From: Planctomycetota bacterium
GTDB taxonomy: Bacteria > Planctomycetota > Phycisphaerae > Sedimentisphaerales > Anaerohalosphaeraceae
DNA length: 7,399 bases
Direction of reading: 5' to 3'
Assembly (NCBI GenBank): GCA_003644175.1
Contig: QNBS01000113.1
Location: 1 to 7,399, forward strand
Below the pieces are notes generated by a model, which ran no database searches, was not told the origin of the DNA, and worked only from the letters and a program-made list of their open reading frames with translations. Both the position numbers and the translations under genes were made by a program. Below, piece after piece: positions 1 to 4,747 of this stretch; the stretch's first letter is position 1; every line of letters begins with the position of its first letter.

Positions 1-81
1 GGCGGTTACGGCGGCGGCGGTTACGGCGGCGGCGGCTATGGTGGCGGCGGCTACGGTGGCGGCGGCTACGGCGGCGGCGGG
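1..81 (+). repeat. 15-bp tandem repeat encoding GGYGG units
   Basis: Five copies of a 15-bp unit (GGCGGYTAYGGYGGC) occupy 1-75, and a partial sixth covers 76-81. They differ only at synonymous positions (GGT/GGC, TAT/TAC). The array may extend upstream of the window. The unit is a multiple of three, so gain or loss of copies would keep the secretin frame. It encodes a flexible Gly-Tyr linker between periplasmic domains. Confidence 0.92.
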
Positions 82-1167
82 AGTTCATACTACCAGAGCA
101 TACAGAGAGCTTACGAGATAGTCGATATCATCAAGTACACCATTCGGCCTGAGACGTGGTACGATGAAGGCGGCGAAGGTGAGATTTACCCGTTCGGCGC
201 CGACAAGCTGATCGTAAGTCAGACGCCGGAGGTTCACGAAGAAATCGGCAGGTTCCTTGAGCAGATAGTCAAGGGTCTCGGCAACCAGGTTGCAATCGAG
301 ACAAGGTTCCTTGTGGTCGATGAAAACTGGCTGGAAGACATCGGGCTGGACGTATCGCTTAATCATCTCACTCTCGGCTCGAAGTGGACGCCGCTGCAGT
401 TTGGTCTCGGGGTGGTCGAGGCGACCAAGCCGATCGCGACATCCATTTCCAATTCTCTGACGGCGCGGAACGCCGCGAATCCGGCCATGTCATTCAACCT
501 GGCGTACGGTACGCCGCTGGATGACCTGCAGGTTAGCTTCATGATCAAGGCGACGCAGATGCACGCCAACTCTTCGATGCTTACGGCGCCCAAGCTGATG
601 GTGATGAGCAGCGAGACGGGATCGCTCTACATCAACAAGGAAACGTATTACAAATCCAACAGTGAACTTACAACCGACACGGTTACCGGCGGAACAGGGC
701 TGGCCTACAGCGTGTCGTACTGGGACCATGAGAACGACACTATCAACACCGGAATCCAGATGGACATTACGCCTACGATAACGGCCGACAAGAAGTATGT
801 TCTCCTGAATATTTTTACGTCGCTTGATGACATTCTGGGTTTTGGAACGGAGACGACGACTGCCTTTACGGCCAACGGAACGCAGGTCTCCGATTCTTAT
901 GAGTTGCCGGTCACCGAACAGACGCAGATTCAGACGAGAGTGTCCGTTCCCGACCAGGGGACCGTGATGTTAGGTGGATTGACGCTTGCGGCGGAAAACG
1001 ATATCGAGGCCGGCGTACCGGTCCTTGCCAAGATTCCTATCTTAGGCAGGATATTCTCCAACCGCAGCGGCGTCAAGGACAAGCAGATACTGCTGATCCT
1101 GGTTAAGCCGACGATTGTTCTCAAGGAAGAACTCGAAGCCGACGCTGTGGCGGCTCTGCAAGACTGA
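1..1167 (+). CDS. Secretin-family outer-membrane channel protein, C-terminal part (5' end outside window)
   Basis: The reading frame is open from base 1 to TGA at 1165-1167, giving 388 visible residues; the true start lies upstream, so the first internal ATG (313) is not the start. Residues 1-28 are a Gly-Tyr linker of GGYGG units. Residues about 31-90 look like a small secretin N-type domain (IVDIIKYTIRPETW, then KLIVSQTPEVHEEIGRFLEQI). The secretin beta-barrel domain starts near residue 96 (QVAIETRFLVVDENWLEDIG) and has the family's C-terminal signature near residue 338 (GVPVLAKIPILGRIF, then ILLILVKPTIV). Secretins form multimeric gated pores in the outer membrane for type II/III secretion or type IV pili. 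Which system this one serves cannot be told, because the N-terminal domains and neighbouring assembly genes are outside the window. The family call is firm; the gspD or pilQ subtype is not assigned. Confidence 0.87.
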   Translation, partial: GGYGGGGYGGGGYGGGGYGGGGYGGGGSSYYQSIQRAYEIVDIIKYTIRPETWYDEGGEGEIYPFGADKLIVSQTPEVHEEIGRFLEQIVKGLGNQVAIETRFLVVDENWLEDIGLDVSLNHLTLGSKWTPLQFGLGVVEATKPIATSISNSLTARNAANPAMSFNLAYGTPLDDLQVSFMIKATQMHANSSMLTAPKLMVMSSETGSLYINKETYYKSNSELTTDTVTGGTGLAYSVSYWDHENDTINTGIQMDITPTITADKKYVLLNIFTSLDDILGFGTETTTAFTANGTQVSDSYELPVTEQTQIQTRVSVPDQGTVMLGGLTLAAENDIEAGVPVLAKIPILGRIFSNRSGVKDKQILLILVKPTIVLKEELEADAVAALQD

Positions 1168-1189
1168 TTCGGCCGACAATAAAGAAATG

Positions 1190-1226
1190 AAAGGGACGCA
1201 TCCGGCGACGGCGGCGTCCCTTTTTT
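1190..1226 (+). terminator. Rho-independent terminator of the secretin gene
   Basis: A 10-bp perfect stem pairs AAAGGGACGC (1190-1199) with GCGTCCCTTT (1214-1223). Its loop holds a further CCG/CGG mini-stem capped by GCGA, and a run of six T follows at 1221-1226. It lies 22 bases after the secretin stop codon. The aroC gene converges on it and ends at 1242. Read on the minus strand the hairpin is followed by TTTCATTTCTTTA, so it may also stop aroC transcription, though less cleanly. Confidence 0.88.
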
Positions 1227-1241
1227 GTGGTCTGACACGAC

Positions 1242-2564
1242 CTACTTTTTGAATAACGCCTGGTAGCCGTAGTGGGCGATCAGGTTGTCGAGTATTACCA
1301 TGGCGGTGTAGTTTTCGGCTACGGGCCAGATTCTGGCTACTATCGTTGGGTCTCGTCTGGTGATGGCGGCGAGGTCCTTGTTCTCGAGCGTGTACTTGTC
1401 GATGGTGTGCTGAGGCCTGTCGATTGTGGGTGTCGGCTTTACCGCAAGCTTGACGACTATTGGCTGGCCGGTGGTCAGGCCGCCGGTGATGCCGCCTGCG
1501 TTGTTCGAGTCGAATACCACTTTGCCGTCCGCCGAATGCATCTGGTCGTTGCACTCGTAGCCGGTCATATCCTTCACGGCAACGCCGGCGCCGACTTCCA
1601 CGCCCTTGACTGCGCCAATGCCGAGCATTCTTCCCAATTCGGCGTCGAGCTTGTTGAATACCGGCTCGCCCAGGCCTGCGGGCACGCCGGTTACAACGAC
1701 TTCGGCGACGCCGCCGGACGAATCGCCGGTAGCGCTTATCTTGTTGCAGGCGGCGACCATCTCGTTGGCGGCTGCCATGTCGGGACAGTTGATGATGTGA
1801 TGGACGCCGTATTTGTCCAGCACCGCCTGCGGGGCCATCTTAGGGGCCTTGGCGCGGATAGGGTCGATTTCCTGCTCGATCTCGGCGAAGATTTTCATCT
1901 TCTCGAGGAATCGCATCTCAGGGCTGATGCGTTTCTTGACATATATCTCCTGGTAGAAGGGATCCAGGTCCGCTCGCATTGTCTTGTACCTGTTGGTGTA
2001 GTCGAGTATGGCGGCATGGTCCATGTCCGGGCATTTTACGCCGGCGGCTTCCCTGACATAGGAGAAGACCTCGATGCCGAGTTTTCTTAGGACTTTCTTG
2101 GCGATATAGCCTGCCGCGACGATGGTGCAGGTGTAGCGACCGCTGAAAAGCCCTGCGCCTATGGCGTCGTCGTCCGGTCCGTACTTCATAAACGAAGCAT
2201 AGGATGCGTGACCGGGCCGGGGCGTGCGGTTGGTGTCCTGGTACTGCTTGATGTGAATGAAGTGTCGGTCCAGATTCGGTATCAGGATGCACAGCGGCGT
2301 GCCGTTGGTGTGGTTGAAGTTGCCTGCGCCTTCGATGGTGTCGGCGGCATTGACGCCGGAATAGATGATGGGAAGATCGGGCTCCTTTCGCGGGCTGGAC
2401 AGTTCGTCCGCCCCGGGCTTTCGCAAAAGCAGATCGCCGTAGATTTCCTGCTCGCCAACAGCCATGCCGGGCGGTGCGCCCTGAACAGTCGCAGAGAGCC
2501 CGTCCTGATACGAACCGCCGGCGACGGTTACCTGAAAACAACGTCCGATATGACAACCTAACAT
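1242..2564 (-). CDS. aroC: Chorismate synthase homologue with atypical active site
   Basis: This 440-residue protein is a chorismate synthase homologue. The family uses reduced FMN to convert 5-enolpyruvylshikimate-3-phosphate to chorismate in the cytoplasm. The start fits the family (MxGxxIGxxFxVT). Other matches are RKPG (48-51), RKEPD (59-63), RPGHA (116-120), GVPAGLGEPVF (293-303), AVKGVEVGAG (318-327), NAGGITGG (355-362) and RRDP (403-406). The ATG at 2562-2564 has AGGAG seven bases upstream. Oddities: the usual GESHG is GGSYQ (16-20), so a catalytic His is Tyr. The usual GGGRSSARET is GAGLFSGRYT (136-145). SNHAGG is SNNAGG (353-358). About 65 extra residues lie between GIEV (163) and NCPD (259), making it longer than the usual 350-390. 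The frame is intact, so this is not a decayed gene. It lies downstream of aroA on the same strand. Fold assignment is firm; normal catalysis is uncertain. Confidence 0.88.
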   Translation of the reverse strand: MLGCHIGRCFQVTVAGGSYQDGLSATVQGAPPGMAVGEQEIYGDLLLRKPGADELSSPRKEPDLPIIYSGVNAADTIEGAGNFNHTNGTPLCILIPNLDRHFIHIKQYQDTNRTPRPGHASYASFMKYGPDDDAIGAGLFSGRYTCTIVAAGYIAKKVLRKLGIEVFSYVREAAGVKCPDMDHAAILDYTNRYKTMRADLDPFYQEIYVKKRISPEMRFLEKMKIFAEIEQEIDPIRAKAPKMAPQAVLDKYGVHHIINCPDMAAANEMVAACNKISATGDSSGGVAEVVVTGVPAGLGEPVFNKLDAELGRMLGIGAVKGVEVGAGVAVKDMTGYECNDQMHSADGKVVFDSNNAGGITGGLTTGQPIVVKLAVKPTPTIDRPQHTIDKYTLENKDLAAITRRDPTIVARIWPVAENYTAMVILDNLIAHYGYQALFKK

Positions 2565-2571
2565 TCTATAT

Positions 2572-2576
2572 CTCCT
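2572..2576 (-). promoter_or_regulatory. Ribosome binding site of aroC
   Basis: On the minus strand AGGAG lies seven bases before the ATG at 2562-2564. This good Shine-Dalgarno match fixes the start, which also agrees with the conserved N-terminus of chorismate synthases. Confidence 0.8.
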
Positions 2577-2604
2577 GAATTTACGTTAACTTAAGTACAA
2601 TATT

Positions 2605-2684
2605 GGAATCGCCTTCGGCGATGCTACTCTTAACAGATTCCTCCACTACGGCCCGCCTTCGGCGTGCCTCCGGTCGGAATGACA
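2605..2684. repeat. Palindromic intergenic repeat module with two TTC-loop hairpins
   Basis: Two hairpins share the core GCCTTCGGCG (2611-2620 and 2655-2664). The first is ATCGCC-TTC-GGCGAT (2608-2622). The second pairs GGC-C-CGCC (2650-2657) with GGCG-T-GCC (2661-2668) around a TTC loop, with one C·T mismatch. The second hairpin is framed by ATTCC (2637-2641) and GGAAT (2676-2680), which are complementary. The layout resembles the short palindromic repeats dispersed between genes in many bacteria. On the aroC side it lies in the transcript leader, about 30 bases before the aroC ribosome binding site. Family membership cannot be shown from a single copy. Confidence 0.55.
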
Positions 2685-2889
2685 AATGGTAATACTTTAG
2701 CCATGTGTGAGATTCGCTTGTCATTTGCGTCAAATCGCCTAATCCAGTCGGGTGGCAGCCTTTTGCGGAGCACAGCGGAGCAAAGGGATGGTTTGCCAAC
2801 GGATCATCCATCCCTTTCGGCTGCGCCGAAAAGGCCGCCACCCAAATATTTCTGTATTTTAACACTTGGCTAAAGTATTATGACAAATG
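2680..2889. mobile_element. MITE-like non-coding element with terminal inverted repeats and target duplication
   Basis: The ends are 18-bp inverted repeats with one mismatch: TAATACTTTAGCCATGTG (2690-2707) and CACTTGGCTAAAGTATTA (2863-2880). They are flanked directly by the 9-bp direct repeat TGACAAATG at 2680-2688 and 2881-2889, with one extra G at 2689. The element body is therefore about 190 bp. It has no transposase or credible gene and contains a long internal hairpin. This is the architecture of a miniature inverted-repeat transposable element moved in trans. Removing the body and one direct repeat would join the preceding palindromic repeat (ending GGAATGACAAATG) to TTGTTTCCG downstream, consistent with insertion at the edge of that repeat. 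It separates aroA from aroC. No known family was recognised. Confidence 0.6.
2750..2843. repeat. Long internal hairpin of the MITE-like element
   Basis: GGGTGGCAGCCTTTT (2750-2764) pairs with AAAAGGCCGCCACCC (2829-2843), 14 of 15 positions. AAAGGGATGG (2782-2791) pairs perfectly with CCATCCCTTT (2808-2817). The stretches between, 2765-2781 and 2818-2828, can pair partly. RNA from either strand would fold into a rod of about 94 nucleotides with a 16-base end loop. Lying between aroA and aroC, it could stall transcription, protect an mRNA end or act as a processing site; the function is inferred only. Confidence 0.7.
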
Positions 2890-2920
2890 TTGTTTCCGCA
2901 GCAGAAATTAAAAACGCGTA

Positions 2921-4201
2921 TTAATCTTCTGTTTCCATGTTTGCCCCGATGTCGGTCATCAGTTTGACGTAGTCGGGAAACGTTACGTTCATTGCCTCGG
3001 CGGTGTCGATAGAGGTGCGACCCTCTATGGCCATTGCCGCCAGGCTCAATGCCATTACGATTCGGTGGTCGCCCCTTCCGTCGAGCGTTGCCGGTTTTAG
3101 TTTGCTTTGTCTTATTATAAGGCCTTCGGGCAATTCTTCAACATCCGCGTCCATCTTTTTTAGTTCCCGGGCCATGCAGGTGATCCTGTCAGTCTCCTTG
3201 TTGCGGGCCTGGGGGACGTTGACGAGCCTTGTTTCGCCCTCTGCGAAGGCGGCGGCGACGGCCATCGCCGGCAGTGCGTCGGGCGTACGGTTCATGTCGA
3301 TTTCGGCGCCTCTCAACTGCGAGCCTCTGATTCGAACCGACGCAGCATCGATGCTGATGTCGGCGCCCATTGCCCTGAGATAGTCGACAACCGCCTTGTC
3401 CGGCTGGCTGTCGGCAAAATCAAGACCTGTCAGGGTGATATCCGCCTGGAGCATTGCGCCGGCGCAGAGAAAGAAGGTCGCGCTGGAGAAATCGGCGGGT
3501 ATCGACAGGTCAAACGGTTTGTATTTCTGTCCGCCGGGGATTGTGAACTTCTGCATCCGGTCGTTTTCGTAAACAATGTCCTGTTTGTCGAGCCAGTCCA
3601 GGGTCATCCGGATATAATCCGGTTCGTTGAGCAGAGTTACAGTGATCTCGGTATCCTTTACAGCTAAGGGCGCCGCTAACAGCAGACTCGATAAGTACTG
3701 GCTGGTTACGCACTTAACGGATGTCCTGCCCCCGACCAACGTGCCTGAGATCGTAACAGGCGGCCTGCCGTTGGCGTTGATTGAGCGGGCTTTTGCGCCG
3801 AGGTCGGCCAGCGCCGTCAGCAGCGGGCCTACCGGACGGGCCTGAATCTGCTCATCGCCGGTCATCGTTATGGGGCTGTCGCTGCGGGAAAGGGCAGCCG
3901 AAGACATTGCAAGCCGAAGCGTGGTCCCCGAATTACCGACATCGATCGGCGCATCGGGCACGCTGATCTCGCCGGCCGTGCCGTCTACCGTCCATTCGGA
4001 CCCCTGCCGGCAGTCGATTCGGGCGCCTAAGGCCCGGTAGCAGTCCACAGCGCTCATTGTGTCGCCTGAGGCGAGGGGATTGCCGATCACACTGTGTCCG
4101 TCGGCGAGAGAGGCGATTGCCACAGCGCGGATCGTATGCGACTTGGAAGCGGGAATCGCCACGGTTCCCTTCAAACTGGATTTGCTGACGAGCAACTTCA
4201 T
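2921..4201 (-). CDS. aroA: 3-phosphoshikimate 1-carboxyvinyltransferase (EPSP synthase)
   Basis: This 426-residue protein has the length and motifs of EPSP synthase, which transfers the enolpyruvyl group of phosphoenolpyruvate to shikimate-3-phosphate in the cytoplasm, the step before chorismate synthase. From the N-terminus: IPASKSHTIRA (16-26, substrate Lys20), GNSGTTLRL (89-97), ARPVG (121-125), SQYLSSLLLAAPL (167-179), DMNRTPDALPA (302-312, catalytic Asp308), NKETDRI (334-340, catalytic Glu336), GDHR (377-380) and TFPDY (407-411). Val replaces the Lys that precedes TFPDY in E. coli. The ATG at 4199-4201 gives MKLLVSKSSLKG, typical of the family, with a weak GGAAG three bases upstream. An in-frame GTG at 4214-4216 would add five residues but has no ribosome binding site. 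aroC follows on the same strand after a 356-base gap. No clear terminator follows the gene, so read-through into aroC is plausible. Confidence 0.95.
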   Translation of the reverse strand: MKLLVSKSSLKGTVAIPASKSHTIRAVAIASLADGHSVIGNPLASGDTMSAVDCYRALGARIDCRQGSEWTVDGTAGEISVPDAPIDVGNSGTTLRLAMSSAALSRSDSPITMTGDEQIQARPVGPLLTALADLGAKARSINANGRPPVTISGTLVGGRTSVKCVTSQYLSSLLLAAPLAVKDTEITVTLLNEPDYIRMTLDWLDKQDIVYENDRMQKFTIPGGQKYKPFDLSIPADFSSATFFLCAGAMLQADITLTGLDFADSQPDKAVVDYLRAMGADISIDAASVRIRGSQLRGAEIDMNRTPDALPAMAVAAAFAEGETRLVNVPQARNKETDRITCMARELKKMDADVEELPEGLIIRQSKLKPATLDGRGDHRIVMALSLAAMAIEGRTSIDTAEAMNVTFPDYVKLMTDIGANMETED

Positions 4202-4326
4202 AACTTCCGTGCTCACAACATGTTATATGTAACAGGTACGCTTTTTTGGGGCCCGGGCGACTGTGAGCCATCTGTATTTCTACCAGAATCTTAGGACCGT
4301 GAAAAGAGTTTTCTGTTTACACGGGC

Positions 4327-4392
4327 AAAAACACGTAAAATATTCACAAAAAAAGACGTTTGCCGATAGAAATGTGAAAAAAACAAAAAAAA
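4327..4392. other. A-tract cluster, probably curved DNA
   Basis: Runs of four to eight A begin at 4327, 4337, 4348, 4377 and 4385. The first three are spaced 10-11 bases apart, in phase with the DNA helix, which is the arrangement that bends DNA. Such tracts upstream of promoters can act as UP elements or sites for nucleoid proteins. The tracts are seen directly; the bending is inferred. Confidence 0.5.
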
Positions 4393-4432
4393 TGTAACGA
4401 CAGTGGTTTTTATTGGCTCTTAATATGGTAGT

Positions 4433-4532
4433 CAGCGCAGATATGTTGGGGAACAGGGGAATATAGGACTCAGTGCCGCAGGGCATACCACATGCGGCCA
4501 ATTGTCCTATAATACAGTCCCCGGGCCTTTTT
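4433..4532 (+). ncRNA. Candidate small structured RNA (weak)
   Basis: A possible promoter, ACGACA (4397-4402)-18-TAATAT (4421-4426), would start a transcript near 4433. The following sequence can fold into one long hairpin: GGGGA (4456-4460) with TCCCC (4518-4522), TATAGGAC (4462-4469) with GTCCTATA (4504-4511), and GCCGCA (4475-4480) with TGCGGC (4493-4498). GGGCC and five T (4528-4532) follow. It ends four bases before the -35 box of the next promoter. No known RNA family was recognised. It could equally be a lone terminator-like structure or a chance fold. Confidence 0.22.
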
Positions 4533-4535
4533 CGC

Positions 4536-4565
4536 TTGACTTTTGGCAGGGTTATCTGTTAGAGT
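4536..4565 (+). promoter_or_regulatory. Sigma70-type promoter of the beta-helix gene
   Basis: TTGACT (4536-4541, five of six consensus bases) and TAGAGT (4560-4565, four of six) are separated by 18 bases. A start near 4572 would leave an untranslated leader of about 175 bases before the ATG at 4748. Confidence 0.55.
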
Positions 4566-4695
4566 ACGTTAAACTCGACCCCTGTATTTTCCGATGACTT
4601 AGCGATGGATTTGAGCATGTCAGGGTGCAGGATATGTCATGCCCCGGACGTTGTGTCGTTGGGTATATCGTGATGGAAAATTTTAACTCTCTCTA

Positions 4696-4707
4696 TAGGG
4701 GGCCCTA
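4696..4707 (+). promoter_or_regulatory. Leader palindrome TAGGG-GG-CCCTA
   Basis: Perfect 5-bp arms (4696-4700 and 4703-4707) flank two G in the leader of the beta-helix gene, 40 bases before its start. The centre is too small for a normal hairpin loop unless the inner pairs open, so a dimeric protein site on DNA is as likely as an RNA structure. Function unknown. Confidence 0.3.
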
Positions 4708-4735
4708 ACGGATGGGGAATTTCTATAAACCTTAT

Positions 4736-4739
4736 GAGG
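4736..4739 (+). promoter_or_regulatory. Ribosome binding site of the beta-helix gene
   Basis: GAGG lies eight bases before the ATG at 4748. This favours 4748 over the in-frame ATG at 4712, which lacks such a site and would place charged residues ahead of the signal peptide. Confidence 0.7.
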
Positions 4740-4747
4740 ATGGTGAT

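Larger units (their letters stand above)
4202..4747. other. Divergent intergenic control region between aroA and the beta-helix gene
   Basis: About 545 bases without a convincing gene. It is AT-rich in the middle (4310-4430) and GC-richer at both ends. It holds an imperfect palindrome TGTTATATGTAACA (4221-4234) just upstream of aroA, A-tracts (4327-4392), a structured stretch that may be a small RNA (4433-4532), a sigma70-like promoter (4536-4565) and a leader of about 175 bases before the beta-helix start. No confident minus-strand promoter for aroA was found; the best match, TTTTCA-17-TAGAAA, has only four of six bases in each box. Confidence 0.7.

Noticed and set aside
1272..2090. Plus-strand open frame of 272 codons
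   Set aside because: It lies wholly antisense to aroC, its product has no recognisable domain, and aroC has clear family motifs and a ribosome binding site. It is a shadow frame.
2608..2668. CRISPR-like direct repeats
   Set aside because: Only two copies of a 10-base palindromic core occur, with no regular spacers and no cas gene.
2581..2865. Minus-strand open frame of 94 codons in the aroA-aroC gap
   Set aside because: It spans the palindromic repeat and most of the MITE-like element. Its product is a translation of repeat DNA with no domain, so I treat the region as non-coding.
4202..4216. GTG at 4214-4216 as the aroA start
   Set aside because: It has no purine-rich site upstream. The ATG at 4199-4201 gives the usual EPSP synthase N-terminus. 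The difference is only five residues, so it is not excluded.
4508..4513. Perfect TATAAT as a -10 box
   Set aside because: No acceptable -35 box lies 16-18 bases upstream, and it falls within the right arm of the hairpin at 4456-4522. The TTGACT/TAGAGT pair at 4536-4565 is a better promoter.
4712..4747. In-frame ATG at 4712 as the start of the beta-helix protein
   Set aside because: It would put MGNFYKPYEDGD ahead of the signal peptide. The ATG at 4748 has GAGG at good spacing and leads directly into a standard signal sequence.
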